The position numbers and the translations under genes are program-made. This document shows positions 24,566-33,060 of a stretch of DNA of 36,228 nt, piece after piece. How positions within the stretch are numbered: position 1 is the first letter of the stretch; each line of letters begins with the position of its first letter. Under the pieces are notes generated by a model. It worked only from the letters and a program-made list of their open reading frames with translations. It did no database searches and was not told the DNA's origin. The stretch spans positions 4,885 to 41,112 of the forward strand of contig JABXJT010000040.1 of NCBI GenBank assembly GCA_013375455.1. Direction: 5' to 3'. Origin of the DNA: Candidatus Helarchaeota archaeon (GTDB taxonomy: Archaea; Asgardarchaeota; Lokiarchaeia; Helarchaeales; HEL-GB-A).

Positions 24566-25879
24566 ATGAAAGCATCAAAATTCAAATTTTTAATTGGAAT
24601 TTGTTCGGTTCTCTTATGCATGAATTTAATTTCAATTTCTCCGTCACAAGCACAGGCTTCCCTCTACTACTTCTGGATTACCGAGACGGGACACCAAATC
24701 TCAGCCATCCAAATGACAGGAGATTTAGATTCCGACCATATTCCGTTGAGTGAAATCGTGGTTAGCGGCCTAAGGAACGTGACCCTGTTCGAAGGCATGA
24801 ACGGTGCATTTTTATCTAACTATACCATTTCTCCAGCGTTCTCCTTTAATGCACTGGCAGTAGGCAACCTCGATAATGACTCGTCGAAGGAGATTGTTGC
24901 AGGGTCGTTGGATGGAAATTTAACAATCGCTCTTAAATATGATCCTATAAATGGCAATTTTTCATTACTCTGGGAACGATATTATAATGCGTCGCATGTA
25001 GCAATAGCAGACGTGACTGACAATTCACTCAATGAAGTATTAATAGGCGATGCTCTGGGTAATCTCACGGTCCTGCACAGGAATGGCACGTTCCTCTGGT
25101 CTTCCAACCTACCCGCGCCTGTAATAAATTTTAAATGCTTGGATCTCTCCCAAAATGGAACCATTGACGGGATTCTGGTTCTCACTAATAATTTCGTGAC
25201 CTTTTTAAACAATACTGGCTCAACGGAATGGCAAAGCGAAATGAGCAGCAAGCCCTTGGATGGAATAATAGGTGATATCCAAGGGAATTCAAGCCTCGAA
25301 ATTATCGTGAAAGCTCAGAATTACACGAACGCTTTCTCCCAGAATGGAACGTTGCTCTGGAATTCTACCTCGTACTCGGCTGACTCACCGAAGCTCATTC
25401 TCTACAATTATGTTGGGAGCACGAACCCAGAGATTTTAATAAGCGCTAATAATGGGAGTTATTTCCTGAATGGAACTAACGGTACCTCATTAAAGACCTA
25501 CAGTACCCAAAGTTCCATTAGCACCCTGGGAATCAGTAACATTTTCGGTGGATCCACGGATTACCTCATCATGGGGCATTTCGATCATAATATTTCTTTT
25601 TGGACCCTGAATGGAGAGAAATTATTTAATGTTCCCCTGTCGGGGGTCGTTTTAGACATAATTCTCCTAGATATGAATGCGGATGGCATCGCTGATCTCA
25701 TCACTGCAACAGATAACGGTACTGTCTATATAATTGGCCTACCTTTGCTATATGACTTCACTTGGATCTTCGTCGGAATCGGCATCGGTGCGGCCGTGAT
25801 TATCGCCTCTATCTATCTTGTCATGAGGACGAAGCAAAAACCTCCAGGGCCCATACCACCCGCTAAAATAATAAAATGA
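24566..25879 (+). CDS. Surface beta-propeller-like protein with C-terminal membrane anchor
   Basis: This 437-residue protein has a signal peptide (about residues 1-31, ending SPSQAQA) and repeated FG-GAP/VCBS-like blades of the pattern D-x-D/N-x-D followed by a hydrophobic strand and DG-x-hydrophobic. Examples are VGNLDNDSSKEIVAG, IADVTDNSLNEVLIG and LDMNADGIADLITA. Several blades carry Asp/Asn loops typical of calcium binding, and there are many N-glycosylation sequons. One membrane helix (about 398-420) is followed by a short proline-rich cytoplasmic tail (KQKPPGPIPPAKIIK). It probably mediates adhesion or ligand sensing outside the cell. Its position directly after a small GTPase suggests functional coupling across the membrane. 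Confidence 0.85.
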   Translation: MKASKFKFLIGICSVLLCMNLISISPSQAQASLYYFWITETGHQISAIQMTGDLDSDHIPLSEIVVSGLRNVTLFEGMNGAFLSNYTISPAFSFNALAVGNLDNDSSKEIVAGSLDGNLTIALKYDPINGNFSLLWERYYNASHVAIADVTDNSLNEVLIGDALGNLTVLHRNGTFLWSSNLPAPVINFKCLDLSQNGTIDGILVLTNNFVTFLNNTGSTEWQSEMSSKPLDGIIGDIQGNSSLEIIVKAQNYTNAFSQNGTLLWNSTSYSADSPKLILYNYVGSTNPEILISANNGSYFLNGTNGTSLKTYSTQSSISTLGISNIFGGSTDYLIMGHFDHNISFWTLNGEKLFNVPLSGVVLDIILLDMNADGIADLITATDNGTVYIIGLPLLYDFTWIFVGIGIGAAVIIASIYLVMRTKQKPPGPIPPAKIIK

Positions 25880-25939
25880 ATTAAAAAATCTACCCAAAGT
25901 TGCTTCTCATTTTAATATTTTATATGAATAAACAAAGTT

Positions 25940-26494
25940 TCATTCTTGTGGGCGGGCAATCATTTCGAGGAATAAGATCCTGCCATGCCCCTTCTTGAGG
26001 AACTGTGATTCCTCTACAACGAGTGAGTATTTGTATCCAAGCACTTTGGTTATTATGTGGCGCATTGCGAGGAACGATTCCAGAAAAATTCGAGTGAGTG
26101 TAGTTCTTCTTGAGATGTTTTTAATTAAGGACTGGTCTATGACCTGCAGTTCTTCTTGAGAAAAGCGGTAAAACATGTGAATAACCACATCTTCAGGGCT
26201 CCCTCCGCGTTTAAATCCGAGAATTAATCGTTGGTTGCTTGTATAAAAAGGGAAAAAATGTTTGAGCCAACCTCGAAAAAGTTTAGCCCCTTTCGTGACG
26301 AAAAAGTCGGCAACATTTTCAGTGCCATTATCTTTGGTCCATTCGTCCCATTCGCCCTGGAAAATCCGTTCATATTGGGCATATTTTGCACCCTCGCTGA
26401 AAATCCCCTTTTCATATACTTGTTGAAGTTTTCTTCGGTTAAACCGACTTTCTTTTCTCAAGCGTTCAATAAAAGTCTTGAATTCCATTGTCAT
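25940..26494 (-). CDS. Hypothetical soluble protein
   Basis: This 184-residue protein (MTMEFKTFIERLRKESRFN...) is basic and mainly helical in appearance, with a central hydrophobic beta-like stretch LILGFKRGGSPEDVVIHMFY and a C-terminal segment RILFLEMIARPQE. I recognise no domain or catalytic motif. The start is ATG at 26494, or another ATG two codons later; neither has a ribosome-binding site. It lies downstream of the 27545-31761 operon, separated by an acetoacetate-decarboxylase-family gene flanked by 32-bp repeats. Before that gene arrived it would have sat about 40 bases behind the TrmB-like gene. Confidence 0.65.
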   Translation of the reverse strand: MTMEFKTFIERLRKESRFNRRKLQQVYEKGIFSEGAKYAQYERIFQGEWDEWTKDNGTENVADFFVTKGAKLFRGWLKHFFPFYTSNQRLILGFKRGGSPEDVVIHMFYRFSQEELQVIDQSLIKNISRRTTLTRIFLESFLAMRHIITKVLGYKYSLVVEESQFLKKGHGRILFLEMIARPQE

Positions 26495-26517
26495 GAATTA
26501 TTCTACTCGTATTTCTA

Positions 26518-26549
26518 ATCGTTACCTAGCTAATTATATCTTTCGACTG
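26518..26549. repeat. 32-bp direct repeat, left copy
   Basis: The sequence atcgttacctagctaattat, continued by atctttcgactg, matches 27529-27560 in 31 of 32 positions in the same orientation. This copy is intergenic, between the acetoacetate-decarboxylase-family gene and the gene at 25940-26494. It duplicates the stop-codon region of the TrmB-like gene. Confidence 0.88.
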
Positions 26550-26623
26550 TTACCATCAGATGATTATTTTACCAGCTCATCCTGCCTATACTGGAGATGA
26601 ACCATAAATGTTATTGGTATCTT

Positions 26624-27487
26624 TTAAAATGGGTCATATTTAGCAAAGAGAAACGGTATCATCTTCTCTTCGTCCAATTCTGTGAACTCTAAATCAATAG
26701 ATATGGAAGTATCGGCTTTTAAGTAAAAAGCACCAATGATTTCCGATGGCTTTAAAAGACATATGGGATCAAATGGCGATTCATGGAATCCTAACTTTAC
26801 ATTGTCCATTGACCGGAAAGAATGAGTCTTATTAATCTTTGCCCACAGCTTCATAAGGCGTGGTTTATAAGCATAGTATGGGCCGTCATAGCCAAGAAGA
26901 GGCCCCATGATTTGATGAAGGTGGTAGGTTGGCTTCTCTAATACCTGAGTAATCATTGTTGAGTCAATTTCTTTGTGCAAAATCTCTCCCTCTGCCTCGA
27001 CAAGAGTAATCCCCCTTCGAATGGTTTTCCAAGAAAACTTATCCCCATCGTTTTTGCATTCGAATTGGCCTACCTTTTTCGAGGTTCCTATCATCTCACG
27101 CCCCGCCATAGCGCCAATATCAGACTCAATAAAGATTGCTATTGGATAAAATCCTATTGTCCCATTGAAATCCGCGAACGCTCCGATGATATTCTCATAA
27201 TAGCCCATATTTAACCCATCATTACCTTTGCCATCGTTTATATTTAACTGCTGTACGCATATATTTAACAACGGCATCGTGGTAGCAATCTTTAAGGGCG
27301 GGGGAAGAAATTTCTGTACCATATCAATATCTTTTGTTTTAAAGAGATACGTATAGTATTCAGCGTTAAATAATTCCCAGCGCACCCTTTTTGCCATGGC
27401 CTTGCTTTCCTCCGGATCAAGACCATAAAGAGGTTTTATCTCATATTTTGTTGGATTGCGATTTGTTTTAAGTATTTCATACTTCAT
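26624..27487 (-). CDS. Acetoacetate-decarboxylase-family protein
   Basis: This 287-residue protein shows the family hallmarks. A KFLPPPLKI segment lies at about 59-67, YYENIIGAF at about 96-104 has the conserved glutamate, and AGREMIGTSKKVGQFE at about 128-143 has adjacent lysines 137 and 138. In acetoacetate decarboxylase the first of two such lysines forms the Schiff base with the substrate. The active site therefore looks intact, but the family also includes decarboxylases, dehydratases and aldolases with other substrates, so acetoacetate is not assured. A good ribosome-binding site (GGAG) precedes the ATG at 27487. A 32-bp repeat lies immediately on each side, suggesting that the gene was inserted into an older operon as a single unit. 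Confidence 0.85.
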   Translation of the reverse strand: MKYEILKTNRNPTKYEIKPLYGLDPEESKAMAKRVRWELFNAEYYTYLFKTKDIDMVQKFLPPPLKIATTMPLLNICVQQLNINDGKGNDGLNMGYYENIIGAFADFNGTIGFYPIAIFIESDIGAMAGREMIGTSKKVGQFECKNDGDKFSWKTIRRGITLVEAEGEILHKEIDSTMITQVLEKPTYHLHQIMGPLLGYDGPYYAYKPRLMKLWAKINKTHSFRSMDNVKLGFHESPFDPICLLKPSEIIGAFYLKADTSISIDLEFTELDEEKMIPFLFAKYDPF

Positions 27488-27528
27488 ACTTTTCTCCTTC
27501 TCAATATTTCTTAAACAAGATTCTTAAG

Positions 27529-27560
27529 ATCGTTTCCTAGCTAATTATATCTTTCGACTG
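27529..27560. repeat. 32-bp direct repeat, right copy (3' end of TrmB-like gene)
   Basis: This copy differs from 26518-26549 at one position and contains the last codons and stop of the TrmB-like gene (stop at 27545-27547). The two copies are 1011 bp apart and enclose the acetoacetate-decarboxylase-family gene. Confidence 0.88.
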
Positions 27561-29011
27561 GCTATCCAGACTTCTTCTAAGACCCCTGCAAATAATTTTA
27601 TGTGTTCCTCGAGCACGCTTCCCATCCCTGCTATTTCCATTGTCCCGCGGCTCATACCAGAGACCACGCAGAGCACGATTTCCTCAAAGTCCTTATTGAT
27701 TGCCCATAAATCTTGTCGTGTAAAATATCTCAACTGCATGTTTGGATATTTTTTTATTTCCTCAATTTTCGTTCTATCTGTAAGATTTTTCTCATCAAAA
27801 TTGGTAGAAATTCGAATATTGACGTGACGGCGCACCTTAGAAAGGGCTACTACATCAACATGCTCTAATTTTGGGGCCACTATGTAAAGTCGCATTTTTA
27901 CCCGCGATATTGCATCATTAATCTGTGCCATCATGCCCTCCGCACTACGGATAAACCACACATCTTTGAAAGTCAATAACGAAGCTTTTTTAGATCGCTC
28001 CCAAAATTCTCGCATCGTTGCCTCCGACATATCTAATTGGTTAATGATGTTAAATAAAACCTCTTTTTGCAATTTTTCGTAAATTTCCTGCGTGAAGAGA
28101 GATCGTAATTCGTCTATTGTTGCCTTGATCTCTTTATGCACTCCTCTGATTCGGACTTCTAGGTCATCCAAAGCCAGTCTAAGGCCAGAATCAATGGTTT
28201 CGAATGCGGTATCCAAACCAGAACCGATTTCACCGGCCGTATCAGTGATGCCGCCCAATTGCCCAATTACTTGGTCCAATGTCTCCCGCGTGGTTTGTAC
28301 AAATCGCGTCTGGAAATAATTGGACATTGCTTGAAATTCTTTGGATACTATACGTGCAACAATTTTTTCTGCAAACGTCTTTAAAGCTCCAATGCGGAAT
28401 TGTTTCTCAAAAGCTTTTGATATTTCAGCTTTTATATTCTCTAATTGACTTTGCATCTTGGTAAATTCTTTCGAGATTTCTTCTGGGGCGTTTTCCCTCA
28501 ATGAGTTAATGAAACTTTTTACTTTACTAATTTTCTTTATTTGTGCCAATTCCGCTTCAAATCTCTCAAATTGATTCTTAATTTGGGCTGGTACATTCGT
28601 CTTCATTTCTCGAATGAAACCTATGTAATCTTCTAAGAGTTGAAGTTCTGTGGCTCCCGAATCAACAGAGAGAAATTGCCCTCCAAAGGTTCGGGGTGCA
28701 GCTTTTTGGATATCTTTTACGACCTCTTTAAATCTACTTAATTGAGAAAGGAGCGCGGCATAGGGGGGAAGCGCCATGTAATGGGGTGTTTTTCCCGGAA
28801 TTTCCCTAATTAAACCCTTTTCAAGCAAGTTTTTGGCAATTTGAACAGCCCTTTCTTCCGCAACCCCTGTTAAAAGAGCCATTTCCCCTACAACGACAGG
28901 GCCTCTCCCAGTCATTTTAAAATATGTATTAACTTCGTCAGATTGGAGCCCTATCTGTTCTAAAACTGTTTTCGTAGATTTAAATTCGCCCTCTTTTTTA
29001 GCGTTATCCAT
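27545..29011 (-). CDS. TrmB-like protein with winged helix, long coiled coil and C-terminal PLD-like domain
   Basis: This 488-residue protein begins with a TrmB-type winged helix (about residues 14-80, VLEQIGLQSDEVNTYFKMTG ... LEKGLIREIPG). A long helical, probably coiled-coil region follows (about 105-345), rich in Glu/Lys/Ile and with a QFRIGALKTFAEKIVARI segment. The C-terminal domain (about 350-488, RLYIVAPKLEHVDVVAL, NVNIRIS-like strand, FEEIVLCVVSG) resembles the effector domain of TrmB regulators, related to phospholipase-D folds but without an HKD motif. The extended coiled coil is unusual for a sugar-responsive TrmB repressor and suggests a scaffold or signalling role. It lies eight bases after the longin-like gene, third in the operon. 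Confidence 0.8.
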   Translation of the reverse strand: MDNAKKEGEFKSTKTVLEQIGLQSDEVNTYFKMTGRGPVVVGEMALLTGVAEERAVQIAKNLLEKGLIREIPGKTPHYMALPPYAALLSQLSRFKEVVKDIQKAAPRTFGGQFLSVDSGATELQLLEDYIGFIREMKTNVPAQIKNQFERFEAELAQIKKISKVKSFINSLRENAPEEISKEFTKMQSQLENIKAEISKAFEKQFRIGALKTFAEKIVARIVSKEFQAMSNYFQTRFVQTTRETLDQVIGQLGGITDTAGEIGSGLDTAFETIDSGLRLALDDLEVRIRGVHKEIKATIDELRSLFTQEIYEKLQKEVLFNIINQLDMSEATMREFWERSKKASLLTFKDVWFIRSAEGMMAQINDAISRVKMRLYIVAPKLEHVDVVALSKVRRHVNIRISTNFDEKNLTDRTKIEEIKKYPNMQLRYFTRQDLWAINKDFEEIVLCVVSGMSRGTMEIAGMGSVLEEHIKLFAGVLEEVWIASRKI

Positions 29012-29019
29012 TTCAATCC

Positions 29020-30144
29020 CTACTTCGTATATGCCTTTTCAAGTAATTCTAGGTGTTTCACGGCGACTTCTTGATTCAATTTCTCTTCTAAGTGATCCTT
29101 TCGTATTTTTTCGATGAGATATTCGGGGTAAAATGACTCTGCCGCAAGTTCGCTTAATAATAAAACCCATTCAACGTTCTGCTTATCTTTGATTATTATG
29201 AAAATATCATCCTCTGCCATCGTTTTTATTAACTCAACTATATCTGTTGAAGTTTGCCCAGTTCCTTTGGGAATCTTTTTTATCGGATAGATTTTATCTT
29301 TAAAAAGCCCAATAATATCAAATTTATCCGGATTCAACATGTTTTTCGCGATTTTCAAACTATCTTCAACGGAGGGTTTATAATTTGAAAATAATCTTCT
29401 CACTGCTTCAAGATATTTCTCCGCTACTTCAGGTGCTGGTTGATATTTCTTTGCCTGTTCTATTATTTTTACAGCAGGTTTCCTTAACAATGTGAAATCA
29501 GTTAGTAGAAACAAGAAAATATCATTCACATCTTCTATCCAATCTTGTTTTACAATTCCAGTTTTTATAAATGGATCCAAAACAATCTCAATATTAGTTA
29601 CAATTTGCCCTATTTGTTCTAAATGATGTTGTATCTCTTTTCTTGACCTCGCCCTTTCCCGGAGTAGTTGAAGGATCTGTAATCCCTTTAAACTTGCGTA
29701 TATCTGCGCCATTCTTTGCTCCTTCGACAAATTCGCGAATCGTTCTAAGTAAAAAATAGTCATGCTCAAGAAATTTTTTAAATCATCAAGGATTTCGAAC
29801 CGCTGCGATGGATTTTGATCCATTCGTTTCAAGTAATTTGAAATGGCTTGATTGATGTCCTGAATCATGATATCGCCGAACATTTCTGGATCTTCGCCCA
29901 ATTCCAGCATTAAATTGATTAATCTTGGTGTTTCCGATTCCATTCCCGTGAAATAACTTGCCACGTTGGCCTTAGACTTATCTAACCTTACCACGACATT
30001 CCCAGCAGTGCCAGTTCCCGTAATGTGTGAATAAAAGACACGCATCTGATCGTCTAGGTCCACCTCAATAGTCTCTGGGAACTTGGTTTCTAGGACTAGG
30101 CCCTCATCTTCATCCCATTTCGTTACAATAAATCCTCTTGGCAT
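29020..30144 (-). CDS. Longin/roadblock-like N-terminal domain protein
   Basis: This 374-residue cytoplasmic protein starts MPRGFIVTKWDEDEGLVLET and continues with FYSHITGTGTAGNVVVRL and ANVASYFTG (about residues 52-95). This beta-rich pattern resembles longin-like domains, which in Asgard archaea and eukaryotes partner small GTPases; the assignment is by pattern. Residues about 110-290 are helical (including LLRERARSRKEIQHHLEQIG, possibly a winged helix). A smaller alpha/beta segment follows with DDIFIIIKDKQNVEWVLLLS. The ATG abuts the upstream TAG stop with zero spacing, and GGGAGGG precedes it as ribosome-binding site. It connects a membrane surface protein to a TrmB-like protein in one operon. 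Confidence 0.75.
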   Translation of the reverse strand: MPRGFIVTKWDEDEGLVLETKFPETIEVDLDDQMRVFYSHITGTGTAGNVVVRLDKSKANVASYFTGMESETPRLINLMLELGEDPEMFGDIMIQDINQAISNYLKRMDQNPSQRFEILDDLKNFLSMTIFYLERFANLSKEQRMAQIYASLKGLQILQLLRERARSRKEIQHHLEQIGQIVTNIEIVLDPFIKTGIVKQDWIEDVNDIFLFLLTDFTLLRKPAVKIIEQAKKYQPAPEVAEKYLEAVRRLFSNYKPSVEDSLKIAKNMLNPDKFDIIGLFKDKIYPIKKIPKGTGQTSTDIVELIKTMAEDDIFIIIKDKQNVEWVLLLSELAAESFYPEYLIEKIRKDHLEEKLNQEVAVKHLELLEKAYTK

Positions 30145-31761
30145 CTATTTCCCTCCCATTATCTTTCCTTTATGTTGAATCCCTTCTAATATCTTCTGTT
30201 GTTCTATCATTTTTGTTTGAATAATTTCATCTCTTTTATTAACGGTGATAGGTTTTTTCTTCGTTTTTCCTTTATCGATTGTCTTTCTAGTGCTGCGAAT
30301 TTTCCGCACCAATTTCGGATACTTAAAATACAGTTGATATGCTAAGAAAGCGACCACCATTCCAATAATTGCGACAGTAAAGCCGATAATAAGTGGCATC
30401 GGATCATATGGTTCGCCATCAGCAGTAACATTATAAATAGTATAGGTGATATCAAGGAGGACATTATCAATTGAAATGGTAAAATTTCTATCCAAATTAA
30501 AATTATCAGCCAGAAAAACTCGGAGATACAACGTGATATTCACATCTATCGAAATTAAAGAAGTTACATCAAATCCGCCTGATTTTGCATCCTGAAATGA
30601 TGTAGAGGCTGAACTTAACTTAACGGTTTCTGAATGCGTGCCAGTATTTATCCATATTCTTACTTCAGAATTTGGAGATGCAGTTGTCCAGTCTTGATCA
30701 ATTTTAAATTGAAACTCGAGTTTTGCGAAATCAACTCCAACATTACCTGATGGAAGCTTATTTCCCACCTGATACCACTCCACATAGGTATTGCGATCAA
30801 TGTTTTTCTCGTAGGAAAAGGATAGATTGAACGATTTAATCCGGATCATGGTCCAAGTATCCAAATCAAAACCTGGATTATTATCTTCGCAATAAATGAA
30901 TATTCCCAGAGTAATGGTAAAGTTATAATCATCGCTTCCTAAAGCAGATGTTAAATAAAAAATTAACACATCTTCCGGCACGGTTACTAAATACGTATCA
31001 CCCATCGTAAGAGGACCAGCATCCGTTCCTAGATCCCACGTTTTATTATAGGCTACTTCATATTTTTTTACATTATCCAAATCTGAAACTTCCACATAAA
31101 ATCGAATGTAATCTCCCACATCAAAGTCAGCGAGACCATCATTGAAAGTATCAATATTTCCAGCTACAGTTGCATTGACAATGGCACTTACATTTGCAGA
31201 AGTGATCGTATAATCACTCATATTTACAGGCAAAGTAATATTTCTTTTGAATTCTATGCTGGGGGTGTTTCCGGTCTGATCAGTATTTTCATCCCAGTTA
31301 TGAGACGCCCAACACCCTGCTGAATCAATCCCGTTGCCCTGATTTGGCGTGACTGGAAAGTCAGGATTTGATACATTTATCCAATTAGAGGTGAGAGGGG
31401 GGGTTGCTATTATTGATGTGGTGTTTTGATTTCCCACAACCTTATAATTAACATAATTTGCACTCGTATTTGCTTCAACATCCGAAATATCTCCTTCCCT
31501 AGTCCAATTCCACGGAAGTTGCTCTGGAGGATTATTAAAGTTAGGATTAGTTATCCATTGTTTTGTTTCTGTTACATCTAAAGACTGAATTTTTCCTGTC
31601 TTATCTGTATCTATCGAACTAACTGAACTTGTATTTTTCATCAAATCAGCTATTAAATTTAATAATATGACTTGAAAGACTGAAGTAAATAATATTAACA
31701 CTAAAACAAAAGCTATCGACTTGTGAAATCGTCCGTTCCGCTTCATTTTCTTCATTTTCAT
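30145..31761 (-). CDS. Single-pass surface protein with large extracellular domain and basic cytoplasmic tail
   Basis: I prefer a start at 31761 (MKMKKMKRNGRFHKSIAFVL); ATGs at 31755 and 31746 are alternatives. A longer frame from 31836 would place the promoter inside the gene. A signal anchor (about 15-37) leads into an Asn/Thr-rich beta-sandwich-like extracellular region with many sequons and the segment WITNPNFNNPPEQLPWNWTR, reminiscent of carbohydrate-binding jelly rolls. A membrane helix near 460-482 (PLIIGFTVAIIGMVVAFLAY) is followed by about 55 strongly basic residues ending KILEGIQHKGKIMGGK. It heads an operon with longin-like and TrmB-like genes, so its tail is the obvious candidate to contact them; that is inference. 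Confidence 0.8.
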   Translation of the reverse strand: MKMKKMKRNGRFHKSIAFVLVLILFTSVFQVILLNLIADLMKNTSSVSSIDTDKTGKIQSLDVTETKQWITNPNFNNPPEQLPWNWTREGDISDVEANTSANYVNYKVVGNQNTTSIIATPPLTSNWINVSNPDFPVTPNQGNGIDSAGCWASHNWDENTDQTGNTPSIEFKRNITLPVNMSDYTITSANVSAIVNATVAGNIDTFNDGLADFDVGDYIRFYVEVSDLDNVKKYEVAYNKTWDLGTDAGPLTMGDTYLVTVPEDVLIFYLTSALGSDDYNFTITLGIFIYCEDNNPGFDLDTWTMIRIKSFNLSFSYEKNIDRNTYVEWYQVGNKLPSGNVGVDFAKLEFQFKIDQDWTTASPNSEVRIWINTGTHSETVKLSSASTSFQDAKSGGFDVTSLISIDVNITLYLRVFLADNFNLDRNFTISIDNVLLDITYTIYNVTADGEPYDPMPLIIGFTVAIIGMVVAFLAYQLYFKYPKLVRKIRSTRKTIDKGKTKKKPITVNKRDEIIQTKMIEQQKILEGIQHKGKIMGGK

Positions 31762-31805
31762 CCCCTTATTTAAAAAGCATAAACATTTTGGAATATTGCT
31801 AGATG

Positions 31806-31816
31806 AAAATATAAAG
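31806..31816 (-). promoter_or_regulatory. TATA-like promoter of the surface/longin/TrmB operon
   Basis: The minus-strand sequence CTTTATATTTT lies about 45-50 bases before the preferred starts at 31761/31755, which would leave a short leader. It supports those starts over the upstream codon at 31836. Confidence 0.45.
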
Positions 31817-31924
31817 TTGATTGATCTTTTCAACACTATTCTTTTACTATTTTTCGATTTATTGGCTCTAAGAACATCAGTGCGAAATTAACTATGTAGA
31901 TAAAGAAAACATGAGCCAAAGATT

Positions 31925-33049
31925 TTATAGAATATTTACTTTTTCGGTAAATTTCTTTAATCGTTTAATCGCATTTAATTTATCTTTCTGCCCTAATTTT
32001 GCGTCCTGGATTGCGCTTCTCAGTACCTGAATCGATTCGTCCATCGCTTTGCGATTCACGGGGTAGGGAACGCCGTCTTTCCCACCGAACGCGAAAGAGA
32101 ATTTCACGGGGTCTTTCCAGCTCGGAACCGCGTTATAAACCAATTCAGAAACTAGAGAGAGGCCTCGGACTGTTGCTGGCCCCACGCCTTTAATCGAAAG
32201 CAACTCTTCGTAATCTGTTGGCTGAAATTCATAAATTCGTTTGACAGCAGTCCAATTCATCCGCCGTGGTAACAATTTATAATGGATTACTGGAACTTTT
32301 TCGCCAGTAGGACGAATCCAATTAAGTAAGGATGTTTTACTATAGGCGGTCAATAAATTGTATTCCTTCATTATTTTATTCGGACTATCATTCACGAGGG
32401 TGAGGGAGGCACTTCGGCAGTCGTTGCTTTCCTTTGCCGTCATATCCAAGACATTCTTATGCCTTTTTTCACTAATGATATTCTCTGGGGGTTCCTCAAC
32501 AAAACTTTTTAGTCCCTTTGAGTGCCAATGGTATCGTCGGCTCATACTGTTCTTGGAATTCATTCCCTGTTGGACCACCGTCCACTCGCCCCCTGTTGAC
32601 ACGAGCATGTTATGATGATATAACTGATACCCATCCTGGATGGCTGTATTGTCAATCTTCGCCGTCATCTTACTGGCATAAATCAAAGAATCTGGATTAC
32701 CCTTGAAGAGTTCCGAATTATTGAGTTCCATGAGTTCGGAAGGCGTCTTACGTGACCGGCCTCCTTTACCACCACAAATTTGCACCCCGTGCTCCTCAAA
32801 ATTAAGAACAGACTTTAACACGCCACAGGTCGTGGTCGTTGTGCCACTGGAGTTCCAATCGAACCCGAGAACCATAGCCAGGGCTTGAAACCAGACGGGA
32901 TCGGCTAAGCGCTTTAATATAACATCGGATCCGAATTCGTCTGCAATAACCATAAAGATATATTTAGCAAGAGGCTTCATGCGCTTTAGAAGCCACCAGG
33001 GTGCCGCCCCCCCATGCAGTTTCAGTGTTGCAATTCCACCCCGCTTCAT
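31925..33049 (-). CDS. DUF763-family protein with helix-hairpin-helix motif
   Basis: This 374-residue protein begins MKRGGIATLKLHGGAAPWWL, the characteristic start of DUF763, and contains FDWNSSGTTTTTCGVLKSVL and CGGKGGRSRKTP, also typical of that family. Near residues 280-300 LLSIKGVGPATVRGLSLVSE is a helix-hairpin-helix motif, which suggests DNA or RNA binding. The function of DUF763 is unknown to me. The gene lies 11 bases after an alpha/beta hydrolase and is the last gene of a serA-hydrolase-DUF763 run. Length matches the family. Confidence 0.9.
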   Translation of the reverse strand: MKRGGIATLKLHGGAAPWWLLKRMKPLAKYIFMVIADEFGSDVILKRLADPVWFQALAMVLGFDWNSSGTTTTTCGVLKSVLNFEEHGVQICGGKGGRSRKTPSELMELNNSELFKGNPDSLIYASKMTAKIDNTAIQDGYQLYHHNMLVSTGGEWTVVQQGMNSKNSMSRRYHWHSKGLKSFVEEPPENIISEKRHKNVLDMTAKESNDCRSASLTLVNDSPNKIMKEYNLLTAYSKTSLLNWIRPTGEKVPVIHYKLLPRRMNWTAVKRIYEFQPTDYEELLSIKGVGPATVRGLSLVSELVYNAVPSWKDPVKFSFAFGGKDGVPYPVNRKAMDESIQVLRSAIQDAKLGQKDKLNAIKRLKKFTEKVNIL

Positions 33050-33060
33050 AAAACTCCCTT

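Noticed and set aside
26518..27560. Insertion sequence carrying the decarboxylase gene
   Set aside because: There is no transposase or recombinase gene and no terminal inverted repeats; the 32-bp direct repeats are much longer than usual IS target duplications.
27545..29011. Chemoreceptor (methyl-accepting protein) identity for the coiled-coil region
   Set aside because: The helical region lacks the conserved hairpin-tip motif and there are no membrane segments; the N- and C-terminal domains fit a TrmB-like protein better.
30145..31836. Longer start of the surface protein at 31836
   Set aside because: It would add 25 residues before the signal anchor and overlap the likely TATA element at 31806-31816.
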